From positions 19,896-83,895 of the forward strand of contig CALXHT010000006.1 in the NCBI GenBank assembly GCA_944388215.1: DNA of 64,000 nucleotides, written 5' to 3'. Under the pieces are notes generated by a model. It was not told the origin of the DNA, searched no databases, and worked only from the letters and a program-made list of their open reading frames with translations. The translations under genes and the position numbers were made by a program. The stretch comes from an uncultured Gemmiger sp. GTDB taxonomy: Bacteria; Bacillota; Clostridia; Oscillospirales; Ruminococcaceae. Positions 15,639-24,347 of this stretch are shown in pieces. Every line of letters begins with the position of its first letter. Positions within the stretch are counted from its first letter, which is position 1.

Positions 15639-16982
15639 TTACTTGGTGCGGCCGCGGTCGATGGCGGCCACCACCCCCGACAGTGCCAGCAGTGCCAGCA
15701 GGTTGGGGATAGCCATGAGGCCGTTGAAGAAGTCGGCCATGGCCCAGACCAGGTCCACCTTCAGGGTGGAACCCACCAGGATGAAGACCACCACGATGAG
15801 GCTGTAGACGGGCAGGGACTTCTCGCCGAAGAGGGCCTTGAAGTTGGTGTGCCCGAAGAAGTACCAGCCGATGATGGTGGAGAAGGCGAAGAAGAACATG
15901 CAGATGGCGATGAAGACGGGGCCGAAGGCGCCGAAGGACTGGCTGAAGGCCGCCTGGGTCAGGGCGGTGCCGGTGAGCCCCTGAGGCACCAGGCCGGAGG
16001 AGATCAGCACGAGGCCCGTGAGGGTGAGCACCACGAAGGTGTCGATGAAGACACCCAGGATGGCCACGGCGCCCTGGTCCTGGGGCTGCTTGACCTTGGC
16101 CAGGGCGTGGGCATGGGGCGTGGAGCCCAGGCCCGCCTCGTTGGAGAAGAGGCCCCGGGCCACGCCGAACCGCATGGCCTGCTGCACCGTGACACCCGCC
16201 ACGCCGCCGGCCATGGCCTGGGGGTCAAAAGCCAGCACAAAGATCTGGGCGAAGGTGCCGGGCAGGGCCTTGGCGTTCATCACCAGGATGACGATGCAGC
16301 CCACTATGTAGAAGGCCGCCATGACGGGGACGATCTTCTCGGTGACGGAGGCGATGCGCTGCACACCGCCCAGGAAGATAAAGGCCGCAATGGCCGCCAC
16401 GATGACGCCCACCAGCAGCCGGTTGAGGCCGAAGGCGTTGGCGAAGGCATCGCCGATGGAGTTGGACTGCACCATGTTGCCCATGAAGCCCAGGGCCAGG
16501 ATGATGAGCAGCGAGAAGATGGTGGCCAGCACCCGGCCGAACCGGCCCTTGAAGGCCGCCCGGATGTAGTAGGCCGGACCGCCGGTGACCCGGCCGTTTT
16601 CCACCGTTTTATAGTGCTGGGCCAGCACGGCCTCGGCGTAGATGGTGGCCATGCCGAAGAAGGCCGACACCCACACCCAGAACAGGGCGCCGGGGCCGCC
16701 GCTGACCACGGCGGTGGCACAGCCGGTAATGTTGCCGGTGCCCACCTGGGCCGCAACGGCGGTGGTCAGCGCCTGGAAGGAGCTCATACCGTCCTCCCCC
16801 GCCTTCTTGCCATGGAGGGTAAAGCCGCCGAACGCCCGGTGGAAGCCCTCACCGAAGCGGCGCAGCTGGACGCCCCGCAGCCGGATGGTGAAAAAGATGC
16901 CGGTGCCCACCAGCAGAAACAGCAAAAGATAATCCCACAGAAAACTGCTGGCCTGTTCCACCAGCGCCGTAAACCATTCCAT
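15639..16982 (-). CDS. alsT: Alanine/glycine:sodium symporter, AgcS/AlsT family
   Basis: 447-residue secondary transporter with about eleven helices. Family motifs are AAQVGTGNITGCATAVVSGG, GGPAYYI, GLGSTPHAHA and SNEAGLGS. The start is MEWFTALVEQ with AGGGGGA upstream; reading further 5' would run through the promoter. It imports alanine or glycine with Na+. It is monocistronic, and no glycine riboswitch fits in its roughly 58-nt leader. Confidence 0.93.
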   Translation of the reverse strand: MEWFTALVEQASSFLWDYLLLFLLVGTGIFFTIRLRGVQLRRFGEGFHRAFGGFTLHGKKAGEDGMSSFQALTTAVAAQVGTGNITGCATAVVSGGPGALFWVWVSAFFGMATIYAEAVLAQHYKTVENGRVTGGPAYYIRAAFKGRFGRVLATIFSLLIILALGFMGNMVQSNSIGDAFANAFGLNRLLVGVIVAAIAAFIFLGGVQRIASVTEKIVPVMAAFYIVGCIVILVMNAKALPGTFAQIFVLAFDPQAMAGGVAGVTVQQAMRFGVARGLFSNEAGLGSTPHAHALAKVKQPQDQGAVAILGVFIDTFVVLTLTGLVLISSGLVPQGLTGTALTQAAFSQSFGAFGPVFIAICMFFFAFSTIIGWYFFGHTNFKALFGEKSLPVYSLIVVVFILVGSTLKVDLVWAMADFFNGLMAIPNLLALLALSGVVAAIDRGRTK

Positions 16983-17040
16983 ATTGTTCCCCCTATGTTT
17001 TCTTACACACCCTGCCGGCCGCCCGGCAGACAACGTACCT

Positions 17041-17069
17041 ACTATACTATGCTTTTTCAATAAAGTCAA
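17041..17069 (-). promoter_or_regulatory. Promoter of the alanine symporter gene
   Basis: Minus-strand TTGACT (17064-17069), 17-bp spacer, TATAGT (17041-17046). Confidence 0.85.
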
Positions 17070-17138
17070 GTGTATTTGTATGGCGTACAGTTTAAGGTGC
17101 AAAAAAGGCCGGAGAGACGCTCCGGCCAGAGAGGCGGC

Positions 17139-17729
17139 TCACCGCACGGTGACGCCGTGGATATATTTGCGGTCGAGGCCATATCGCACGGCCGCGCTGA
17201 GCACCACCCAGGTGAGGAAGACTTCCAGGGGCAGCAGCAGGGTGTTTTTCACAAGGCCGGTGGTGGCGTAATAGAGATAGCCCTTGCCGTAGAGCATGGC
17301 CTTCCAAACGCTGCCCAACAGCACGTTGCTGCCGTAGTTGATGATGATCCGCAGCAAAATGATACGCCACACCGTGGGTTTGCGGCGGTAGAGCATCATG
17401 CCGTAGAGCAGCCCCGACAGGATGGCCGTGATGAGAAAGCCGGGGAAATAGGGTTCCCCGAAGCTGGAAATGAGAAAGCCCACCGTATCGATGACGGCGC
17501 CGGCCATCATGCCCACCAGCGGGCCGTAGCACATACAGCCCAGGGAAACGGCCAGGAAGCTGAAATAGATCTTCAGGCTGGGCCCCAGCAAAAAGATGGG
17601 GATACTCTCCAGCACCACGGCCATGGCGCAGATCAGCCCGGCGAAGGCCAGCACCCGCACGTTGCGGAACTCGGCCCGGGCGGCGCGCCAGTAGGCGGCA
17701 GAAAAGACGGACAGCGGTTGGTTGAGCAT
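17139..17729 (-). CDS. folT: Folate-specific ECF transporter S component
   Basis: 196-residue, six-helix substrate-binding subunit of an energy-coupling-factor vitamin transporter. Helix one is VLAFAGLICAMAVVLESIPI; IYFSFLAVSLGCMCYGPLVG and the PYFPGFLITAILSGLLYG region are typical of FolT. ATG with AGGAGG at ideal spacing. The folate assignment is reinforced by the THF riboswitch and terminator in its leader. It needs EcfA/A'/T proteins encoded elsewhere. Confidence 0.92.
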   Translation of the reverse strand: MLNQPLSVFSAAYWRAARAEFRNVRVLAFAGLICAMAVVLESIPIFLLGPSLKIYFSFLAVSLGCMCYGPLVGMMAGAVIDTVGFLISSFGEPYFPGFLITAILSGLLYGMMLYRRKPTVWRIILLRIIINYGSNVLLGSVWKAMLYGKGYLYYATTGLVKNTLLLPLEVFLTWVVLSAAVRYGLDRKYIHGVTVR

Positions 17730-17772
17730 ACAAAACCTCCTCGTTTGCGCATTGCTGCACAAAGGAGGAGGC

Positions 17773-17808
17773 AAAAAAAGCGGGCGTGGACAGACTGACC
17801 ACACCCGC
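17773..17808 (-). terminator. Riboswitch-controlled terminator before folT
   Basis: On the minus strand GCGGGTGTGG (17799-17808) pairs with CCACGCCCGC (17780-17789), followed by seven U. It lies between the THF aptamer and the folT ribosome site, so ligand binding should decide read-through. Confidence 0.88.
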
Positions 17809-17822
17809 CGTTGCGCACCGTC

Positions 17823-17943
17823 ATGCAGCAGCGGGATGCGGGATGCGCACCGCGGACCTTCCGGTCACTTCGTCCTGCCACAACTCCCCGTCGGTCAGGC
17901 ACTTCGGGGCTGCCGCCCCACGCGCGAATCCCTACTCTGCAGT
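17823..17943 (-). promoter_or_regulatory. THF (tetrahydrofolate) riboswitch of folT
   Basis: The minus-strand leader contains the conserved 5' segment CAGAGTAGGGATTCGCGCGT (rightmost end of the element) and the 3' segment GCGGTGCGCATCCC followed by GCATCCCGCTGCTGC. A closing P1 stem forms from TGCAG and CTGCA. These are the signature elements of the folT-associated THF aptamer. It lies directly after the promoter and directly before an intrinsic terminator. Expected action: termination of folT when reduced folates are plentiful. Confidence 0.9.
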
Positions 17944-17958
17944 GGATTTACCAACGCC

Positions 17959-17987
17959 ATTATAGGCCGCCCGCTGAAAAAATGCAA
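17959..17987 (-). promoter_or_regulatory. folT promoter
   Basis: Minus-strand TTGCAT (17982-17987), 17-bp spacer, TATAAT (17959-17964); transcription would start just before the THF aptamer. Confidence 0.85.
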
Positions 17988-18021
17988 CCCATTATGGCGA
18001 AAATTTACGAATTGTTGCGAA

Positions 18022-19602
18022 TCATTGCCCGCTGGCGCCGTAGTTGGACAGCACACGGGCGCTGGGATCGTTGACATCGCAGCCCGGCCATGCCTTGTTG
18101 GGCATCCAGTAGTCCACGATCATCTCGGCCTGGCCGGGGTAGTACTTCTCGAAGATCTCCCGGTAGAGCAGGCTCTCCTTGGTGAAGGGCCGGGCGTAGG
18201 TGTACTTGCCCGCCAGCTCGGCGAATTCCCGGTCGGTGTACTTTTCCTCGGCGTACTCCTTCAGGTCGTCCACCATGGAATGGCCCACCGCGTCGCTGAA
18301 GGCCGCCTTCTCACGCCAGAGGATCTCCTCGGGCAGCCAGTCGCCCTCGAAGGCCTTGCGCAGCAGGTACTTGCCCTTGCCGTAGGTGTTCAGCTTCCTG
18401 GCCGGGTCGATGGCCATGACATACTTCACGAAGTCCAGGTCGCCGAAGGGCACCCGGGCCTCCAGGCTGTTCACGCTGATGGAACGGTCGGCGCGCAGCA
18501 CATCGTACATATACAGCTCCCGGATGCGCTTCTGGCTCTCGGCCTGGAAGGCGGCGGCGCTGGGGGCGAAGTCGGTGTACTTGTAGCCGAACAGCTCGTC
18601 GGAGATTTCACCCGTGAGCAGCACCCGGATGTCGGTGTGCTCATGGATGTATTTGCACACCAGGTACATGCCCACCGAGGCGCGGATGGTGGTGATGTCC
18701 CAGGTGCCCAGCATGGCGATGACTTTCTCCAGGGCATCCAGCACGATCTGCTTGTTGATGATGACCTCGGTGTGGTCGGCGTGGAGGTAATCCGCCACCT
18801 GCTTGGCGTACTTCAGGTCGATGGCGTCCTCGCTCATGCCGATGGCAAAGGTGCGGATGGGCTTGCCCAGCTTCTTGGCGGCGATGGCGCACACCAGGCT
18901 GGAGTCCAGGCCGCCCGAGAGCAGGAAGCCCACCGGGGTGTCGGCGTCCAGCCGCTTGTCCACGCCGGCCACCAGCTTCTCCCGGATGTTTTTCAGGATT
19001 TCCGGCATATCGTCGTGGGAGTAGGCCGGGGTGTCGGCAATGTCGCAGTACCGCACGAACTGGCCGTTGCAGTAGTAGCTGCCGATGGGGAAGGAATAGA
19101 TCTTCTTGCACAGACCCACCAGGTTCTTGGCCTCCGAGGCGAAGGCGATGCAGCCCGATTCGCTGTAGCCGTAGAAGAGGGGCCGGATGCCGATGGGATC
19201 CCGCGCCGCGATGAGCAGCTTCTTGCGGCTGTCGTAGAGGATCATGGCGAACTCGGCGTCCAGATGCTTGAACATGTCCAGGCCGTACTTATAGTAGAGG
19301 GGCAGGATGATCTCGCAGTCGGAGTCCGACTCGAAGGTATACCCTTCCGCTTCCAGCTCCTTCTTCACGGGGCGGAAGCCGTACAGCTCGCCGTTGCAGA
19401 CCACGCAGTCGGCCCCCCGGAAGAAGGGCTGCATGCCTTCCGGCGTCAGGCCCATGATGGACAGCCGCCCGAAGCCCAGAAGACCGAACTCGGTCTCGCA
19501 GACCCGCTGGTCGTCCGGCCCGCGGGAGGTGGTGCGCAGCAGATACTCGGTGAAAGTTTCCTTGGGCAGATCATGCCCGGCATAACCCATGACACAGCAC
19601 AT
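18022..19602 (-). CDS. asnB: Asparagine synthase (glutamine-hydrolysing)
   Basis: 526-residue two-domain enzyme that converts aspartate, glutamine and ATP to asparagine. The start MCCVMGYAG leaves Cys2 as the N-terminal glutaminase nucleophile. Other glutaminase motifs are RGPDDQR, GRLSIMGL and CNGELYG. The synthetase PP-motif is FLLSGGLDSSL, and GEISDELFGYKYT and EARVPFGD follow. Ribosome site AAGGAG. It is preceded by a T-box leader whose specifier reads AAC (Asn), so expression should rise when tRNA-Asn is uncharged. Confidence 0.97.
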   Translation of the reverse strand: MCCVMGYAGHDLPKETFTEYLLRTTSRGPDDQRVCETEFGLLGFGRLSIMGLTPEGMQPFFRGADCVVCNGELYGFRPVKKELEAEGYTFESDSDCEIILPLYYKYGLDMFKHLDAEFAMILYDSRKKLLIAARDPIGIRPLFYGYSESGCIAFASEAKNLVGLCKKIYSFPIGSYYCNGQFVRYCDIADTPAYSHDDMPEILKNIREKLVAGVDKRLDADTPVGFLLSGGLDSSLVCAIAAKKLGKPIRTFAIGMSEDAIDLKYAKQVADYLHADHTEVIINKQIVLDALEKVIAMLGTWDITTIRASVGMYLVCKYIHEHTDIRVLLTGEISDELFGYKYTDFAPSAAAFQAESQKRIRELYMYDVLRADRSISVNSLEARVPFGDLDFVKYVMAIDPARKLNTYGKGKYLLRKAFEGDWLPEEILWREKAAFSDAVGHSMVDDLKEYAEEKYTDREFAELAGKYTYARPFTKESLLYREIFEKYYPGQAEMIVDYWMPNKAWPGCDVNDPSARVLSNYGASGQ

Positions 19603-19654
19603 TTTGACGACACTCCTTACATTTCTTACAACCGTATTCCCCGAGCGGCTCCAA

Positions 19655-19947
19655 ATAAAAAAAGACAGCCCGCTCGCCCTTTGTATAGGACGAGTTGCTG
19701 TCTTGAACCCGCGGTGCCACCTATCTTACCGCAGCCGGAACCCCCGGCGTACGGTCACTTTTCCGTACACGTTCACCTTTGAAACGCTGCCGCTGTAACG
19801 CGCGGCCTGCGGCGCCCCTACTTCCCGCTTTGCGGGGTTCAGTTTGCAGCTCCCGGGTGTTCTTTCCCGCCCCGTCCCCGTCCCGGCTCGCAGCTGAATG
19901 CCGGGCTCTCTGTGCGGATGTTGGGCGATACTTTTCCCGATCAACAC
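19655..19947 (-). promoter_or_regulatory. T-box riboswitch, tRNA-Asn specific, with terminator
   Basis: Minus-strand leader of asnB. The specifier loop has AGTA on its 5' side and GAAAGAACA on its 3' side, flanked by CGGG/CCCG and CGCCC/GGGCG helices; the specifier codon is AAC (19859-19861). An AG bulge (CAGAGAG) follows. The T-box sequence AGGTGGCACCGCG carries C at the variable position, matching a G discriminator as in tRNA-Asn. The terminator stem AAGACAGC/GCTGTCTT with seven U spans 19655-19704. Confidence 0.93.
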
Positions 19948-19960
19948 TTTTAACAGCTAA

Positions 19961-19990
19961 AGCATAGCACCATTGCCCCCCTGCTGTCAA
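19961..19990 (-). promoter_or_regulatory. asnB promoter
   Basis: Minus-strand TTGACA (19985-19990), 18-bp spacer, TATGCT (19961-19966), just upstream of the T-box. Confidence 0.8.
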
Positions 19991-20052
19991 GATTTTTTTG
20001 GGAACCGGCCGGAGTTTTTTGCCAAAATCTACTATTTTTATAGAGATTCCTC

Positions 20053-20081
20053 TTGTACTTTGTCCGGGTTCATGGTATAGT
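20053..20081 (+). promoter_or_regulatory. sufC-sufB promoter
   Basis: TTGTAC (20053-20058), 17-bp spacer, TATAGT (20076-20081). A loose GGATA/TATCC repeat just downstream (20094-20118) could be a regulator site, but I cannot assign it. Confidence 0.78.
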
Positions 20082-20147
20082 ATTATTTCGGTAGGATATG
20101 GCAATACTTGCACTATCCCTAACCCCTAACAAAGGAGCTTCTTTACC

Positions 20148-20888
20148 ATGCTAGAACTGCGTAACGTCGGCTACGAAACCGACGACAATAAAGAGATCCT
20201 GCACGATGTTTCGCTTACCGTACAGGAGCGTTTTGTGGCCATCACCGGCCCCAACGGCGGCGGCAAGTCCACGCTGGCCAAGGTCATCGCCGGCATCTAC
20301 CAGCCCACCAGCGGCCAGATCCTGCTGGACGGGGTGGATATCACCCATATGTCCATCACCGAGCGGGCCAACCTGGGCATGAGCTATGCCTTCCAGCAGC
20401 CGGTGCGGTTCAAGGGCCTGCAGGTCAAGGACCTGCTGAGCCTGGCCGCCGGCAAGAACACCAGCATCACCGAGGCCTGCAACTACCTCAGCGAGGTGGG
20501 ACTGTGCGCCCGGGATTACATCGACCGTGAGCTCAACGACAGCCTTTCGGGCGGCGAGCTCAAGCGCATTGAAATCGCCATGGTGCTGGCCCGCGGCACC
20601 AAGCTGTCCATCTTCGACGAGCCGGAAGCGGGCATCGACCTGTGGAGCTTCCAGAACCTGATCCGGGTGTTCGAGAAGATGTACGAGCAGACCCGGGGCA
20701 GCATCCTGATCATCAGCCATCAGGAGCGGATCCTGAACATTGCCGACAAGATCGTTGTCATCAAGGACGGCCAGATCGCCAAGGAAGGCCCCCGCGCCGA
20801 AATCCTGCCCGGCCTGCTGGGCAGCGCCGACGCCTCCAGCCCCGCCTGCAGCGTGCTGACCGATAAAGTAGAGGGGGTGCGCGGCTAA
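20148..20888 (+). CDS. sufC: Fe-S cluster assembly ATPase SufC
   Basis: 246-residue ABC-type ATPase of the SUF scaffold. Walker A GPNGGGKSTLAK, Q-loop, signature LSGGELKRIEIA, Walker B LSIFDEPEAGIDLW and H-loop ISHQER. Unlike typical SufC it recognises a single SufB-like partner, encoded directly after it with a one-base overlap. No sufD, sufS or sufU follows. Strong AAAGGAG ribosome site. Confidence 0.93.
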   Translation: MLELRNVGYETDDNKEILHDVSLTVQERFVAITGPNGGGKSTLAKVIAGIYQPTSGQILLDGVDITHMSITERANLGMSYAFQQPVRFKGLQVKDLLSLAAGKNTSITEACNYLSEVGLCARDYIDRELNDSLSGGELKRIEIAMVLARGTKLSIFDEPEAGIDLWSFQNLIRVFEKMYEQTRGSILIISHQERILNIADKIVVIKDGQIAKEGPRAEILPGLLGSADASSPACSVLTDKVEGVRG

Positions 20889-21808
20889 TGCTGGACGCCA
20901 TTGAGAAAAATCTTCTGAAGGAAGTCGCCGAACTGGACAGTCTGCCGGTGGGCGCGTACAACATCCGGGCCAACGGCCAGCTGGAGAGCCGCAACACCAC
21001 GGCCAACATCGACATTGTCTCCAAGACCGACAAGCCCGGCATCGATATTTACATCCGCCCGTTCACCAAGAACGAGAGCGTGCACATCCCGGTCATCCTG
21101 AGCCAGACCGGCCTGAAGGACCTGGTGTACAATGACTTCCACATCGGCGAGGGCGCCGACGTGACCATCATCGCGGGCTGCGGCATCCACAACTGCGGCG
21201 GCGGCAATGCCCAGCACGACGGCATCCACACCTTCTGGCTTGCCAAAAACGCCAAGCTGCGCTATGTGGAAAAGCACTACGGCGAGGGCGACGGCCGGGG
21301 CAAGCAGATCATGAACCCCACCACCATCGTGCACCTGGCCGAGGGCGCCCAGATGGAGATGGAGACCACCCAGATCGCCGGCGTGGACGACACCATCCGC
21401 AAGACGGGCGGCGACCTGGCCGAGGGCGCCAGCCTGGTGATCCATGAGAAGATCATGACCACCGGCGACCAGCACGCCGTCACCGACTTTGACGTGGACC
21501 TGAACGGCGAGGGCTGCTCGGCCAACGTGGTCTCCCGCAGCGTGGCCAAGGACGAGAGCAAGCAGGAGTTCATCAGCCACATCAACGGCAACTGCGCCTG
21601 CGCCGGCCATTCGGAATGCGACGCCATCATCATGGACCACGCCTCGGTCATCGCCAGCCCGGCCCTGACCGCCAACAGCGTGGACGCCAGCCTCATCCAT
21701 GAGGCGGCCATCGGCAAGATCGCCGGGGAGCAGCTCATCAAGCTGATGACCCTGGGTCTGACCGAGAAAGAGGCCGAGGACCAGATCGTCAACGGCTTCC
21801 TGAAGTAA
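20888..21808 (+). CDS. sufB: SufB/SufD-type Fe-S scaffold, short form
   Basis: 306-residue SufBD-fold protein, much shorter than the 460-480 residues of SufB in full SUF operons: the N-terminal region is missing and the beta-helix core is kept (VILSQTGLKDLVYNDFHIGE, AGCGIHNCGG, KYVE-like YVEKHYGEG, NGNCACAGHSECDAIIMD, ASPALTANSVDASLIHEAAI). With SufC it forms the minimal two-gene SUF system known from archaea and anaerobic Clostridia. The several Cys in the core are candidate cluster ligands. Confidence 0.9.
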   Translation: MLDAIEKNLLKEVAELDSLPVGAYNIRANGQLESRNTTANIDIVSKTDKPGIDIYIRPFTKNESVHIPVILSQTGLKDLVYNDFHIGEGADVTIIAGCGIHNCGGGNAQHDGIHTFWLAKNAKLRYVEKHYGEGDGRGKQIMNPTTIVHLAEGAQMEMETTQIAGVDDTIRKTGGDLAEGASLVIHEKIMTTGDQHAVTDFDVDLNGEGCSANVVSRSVAKDESKQEFISHINGNCACAGHSECDAIIMDHASVIASPALTANSVDASLIHEAAIGKIAGEQLIKLMTLGLTEKEAEDQIVNGFLK

Positions 21809-21820
21809 GAGTTTACAGCA

Positions 21821-21862
21821 AAGAACCCCCGCCGCAGCACTGCGGCGGGGGTTCTTGTGTTG
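21821..21862. terminator. Terminator after sufB
   Basis: AAGAACCCCCGCCGCAG (21821-21837) pairs with CTGCGGCGGGGGTTCTT (21840-21856), followed by GTGTTGTGT. It also faces the convergent permease gene. Confidence 0.85.
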
Positions 21863-21866
21863 TGTG

Positions 21867-23087
21867 TCAGGAGATGGTGGCGGGTTCCCGGTCCTCATCG
21901 GAGGCCTCCGCCTCGCAGGCGGCAGGTTCCTCCGGCGGGACGGCGTCCCGGTGGTTGCCCTCGGCGTCGATGCCGCGGCGGTCCAGCAGGTAGACCACGA
22001 TCTCATGGAGCAGCCCGAAGAGGGTGGCGAACAGCGGCACGCCGATGAGCATGCCCACCAGCCCGAAGAGGTCGCCGCCCACCACGATGGAGAACAGCAC
22101 CCACAGCGAGGAGATGCCGATGGACTGGCCCAGGATCTTGGGGCCGATGAAGTTGCCGTCCAGCTGCTGGATGAAGAGGATGAGCACCGCGAAGATCAGC
22201 GCCTGGACGGGGTCCACCAGCAGCAGGATGAAGATGCTGGGGATGGCGCCGATGAAGGGACCGAACACCGGGATGATGTTGGTGATGCCCACAAAGACGC
22301 TGACCAGCAGCGCGAAGTCCAGCCGCAGGATGGACATGAGCACAAAGGTGAGCACGCCGATGATGAGGGAATCAATGATCTTGCCCACAAAGAAGCCGGT
22401 GAAGTTCTCGTTGGTGTAGCGGCAGATGCGCAGCGTGTTGTTGGCCACCGATTCCGGCAGGAAGGCGTGGACCAGCGTCTTGAGCTGGTGGATCAGTTTG
22501 TCCTTGCCGGCCAGCATGTAGATGCTGGAGGCCACCGCCGTGAAGACCGCCACAAAGTTGGAGGCCACACTGCCGATGGTGGTGACGATCTGGGGCATGG
22601 CAGCGGCCGCCACCGCGTACAGTTCCGACATCATCGTCTCGGAATCGTCCAGGATGCGCAGGACGCTCTCCATCCGCAGGCCGTACTGATCCTGCAGGAA
22701 GAGCAGCGTCTTCTGCAGGCTCTCGAAGTAGCCGGGCAGGCTGTTGAAGAGGATGGAAATGCTGGAAAGGATCTGCGGCACCACCAGCCAGCCCAGCAGC
22801 ACCAGCAGCAGAGCCGCCACGATGTAGGACAGCAGGATGGCGGCCCACCGCATGCCGGGCGATTCCCGGAAGAGGACCCGGTGGAACCATTTGGTCATGG
22901 GATTGAGCACAAAGGCGATGACCACGCCCCCCGCAAAGGGGGAGAGGATGCGCAGCAGCTCGGTGAAGCCGCCCACGAAATAACCCAGGTTGCTCAGGAA
23001 CAGATAAAAAGCGATGCTGGCAAAGACCAGACTGACCCATTCCAACATGGTATCGGGCTTTTTATCCCAGAAATGTTTGATGCTCAA
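21867..23087 (-). CDS. AI-2E family permease (PerM-type), first copy
   Basis: 406-residue polytopic membrane protein. About eight helices with FAGGVVIAFVLNPMTKW near the N-terminus and the conserved core VGITNIIPVFGPFIGAIPS, LDGNFIGPKILG and GGDLFGLVGMLIGVPLFA. The start codon is TTG, since the MSIKHF reading begins there and AAGGGG lies upstream. The acidic tail is cytoplasmic. Family members export or permeate small molecules or ions; autoinducer-2 transport is only one suggestion. A paralog lies directly upstream. Confidence 0.88.
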   Translation of the reverse strand: MSIKHFWDKKPDTMLEWVSLVFASIAFYLFLSNLGYFVGGFTELLRILSPFAGGVVIAFVLNPMTKWFHRVLFRESPGMRWAAILLSYIVAALLLVLLGWLVVPQILSSISILFNSLPGYFESLQKTLLFLQDQYGLRMESVLRILDDSETMMSELYAVAAAAMPQIVTTIGSVASNFVAVFTAVASSIYMLAGKDKLIHQLKTLVHAFLPESVANNTLRICRYTNENFTGFFVGKIIDSLIIGVLTFVLMSILRLDFALLVSVFVGITNIIPVFGPFIGAIPSIFILLLVDPVQALIFAVLILFIQQLDGNFIGPKILGQSIGISSLWVLFSIVVGGDLFGLVGMLIGVPLFATLFGLLHEIVVYLLDRRGIDAEGNHRDAVPPEEPAACEAEASDEDREPATIS

Positions 23088-23124
23088 GGTTGCAGTTTCC
23101 CCTTTTTTCTACGTCTTCCCTTCT

Positions 23125-23153
23125 ATTGTACCGTCCGCCGCATGAAGACACAA
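23125..23153 (-). promoter_or_regulatory. Promoter of the first AI-2E permease gene
   Basis: Minus-strand TTGTGT (23148-23153), 17-bp spacer, TACAAT (23125-23130). Confidence 0.75.
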
Positions 23154-23164
23154 GGGGCCACTTG

Positions 23165-24310
23165 TTAATTTTTTATGTCGGACAGGGGGTTGCCGTCCTC
23201 GTCGATGCCCCGGGCCGCCAGACCGGCGCCCACCGCCTCCCGGAGCAGCGTGACGATGACCGCCAGGGTGGGCACACCGATGACCATGCCGGGGATGCCG
23301 AACAGGTTGCCGCCCACGATGATGGCCAGCAGCACCCCCAGGCCCGGCAGGCCGGTGGCGCTGCCGATGATGCGGGGGGCAATGAAGTTGCCATCCACCT
23401 GCTGGACCACCAGGATGATGAGGACGAATTCCACCGCCTGCAGCGGGGATTCCAGCAGCAGGATGACGGCTCCCGGCACCGCGCCGATGAAGGGACCCAG
23501 CACCGGGATGATGTTGGTCACACCCACCAGCACGGCGATGAGGGGGGCGTAGTCCAGCCGGAACACCGACATGAGGATGAAGGTCTCCACCCCCACCAGC
23601 AAAGCATCCACCAGCTGGCCGCCGATGTAGCCGCTGAAGGTGCGGTTGGCCATGGTGCACACCGAGAAGAGGCTGCCAGCCTGGCGGGGCGGCAGCGCCG
23701 CCCGCAGGCAGGTGCGCGCCCCCCGCAGCAGCAGATCCTTGCTGCCCAGCAGGTAGATGCTCACCGCCAGCGTCACGAAGCCGTCCATGGCCACACCGGC
23801 CACCCCCGCCGCCGCGCCGGCCGCCGCCTGGGCCGCCTGGCCCGACACCGACTTGAACCAGTTCTGCAGTTCCTTGGTCAGTTCGCCCACATAGCTTTCC
23901 AGGGTGGCGGTATCGATGCCGAAGGTCTGCTGCACCCAGGTCAGGGCGTTCTGGATATCCTCCTCATAGCTGCTCAGGCTGTTCACGAAGGAGGTGATGC
24001 TCTGCACCAGCTGGGGCACCACCAGCGAGAGGAGCAGCGCCACCACGCTGAACAGCAGAAGATAGCTGAGCAGCACCGCGAAGCCCCGCTTGCCGCCGAA
24101 GAGTTTGCCGGCGAAAAACCGGGCGGGAATATCCAGCACATAGGCCAGCACGATGCCCCAGGCGAAGGGGCTTAGGATATCGAGAAATTTCTGCACGCCC
24201 CCCGCGATGGCCGGCAGCTGCCATACCACGCCGAAGATCACCGCCACGCCCAGCGCCAGGCGCAGGAAATCGCCGGACGTTCTGGGGGTGCGTTCCAACC
24301 AGTGTTTCAA
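23165..24310 (-). CDS. AI-2E family permease, second copy
   Basis: 381-residue paralog of the neighbouring permease with the same core (VGVTNIIPVLGPFIGAVPG, VDGNFIAPRIIG, GGNLFGIPGMVIGVPTLA). I chose a TTG start at 24310: GGGGAGG lies 8 bases upstream, the protein then begins KHWLERTP in register with the paralog's KHFWDKKP, and the ATG farther upstream (24349) sits inside the -10 element. The two copies have separate promoters. Substrate unknown. Confidence 0.85.
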   Translation of the reverse strand: MKHWLERTPRTSGDFLRLALGVAVIFGVVWQLPAIAGGVQKFLDILSPFAWGIVLAYVLDIPARFFAGKLFGGKRGFAVLLSYLLLFSVVALLLSLVVPQLVQSITSFVNSLSSYEEDIQNALTWVQQTFGIDTATLESYVGELTKELQNWFKSVSGQAAQAAAGAAAGVAGVAMDGFVTLAVSIYLLGSKDLLLRGARTCLRAALPPRQAGSLFSVCTMANRTFSGYIGGQLVDALLVGVETFILMSVFRLDYAPLIAVLVGVTNIIPVLGPFIGAVPGAVILLLESPLQAVEFVLIILVVQQVDGNFIAPRIIGSATGLPGLGVLLAIIVGGNLFGIPGMVIGVPTLAVIVTLLREAVGAGLAARGIDEDGNPLSDIKN

Positions 24311-24347
24311 AAGAAGGTCCTCCCCGGATTCGTTGTGTTTGTTCGCC

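Noticed and set aside
16983..17040. Glycine riboswitch for the alanine/glycine symporter
   Set aside because: The leader is about 58 nt, too short for a glycine aptamer, and lacks its conserved sequence.
17820..17945. tRNA-like or other small RNA gene
   Set aside because: The stems fit the THF aptamer and there is no cloverleaf, T-loop GTTCRA or CCA end.
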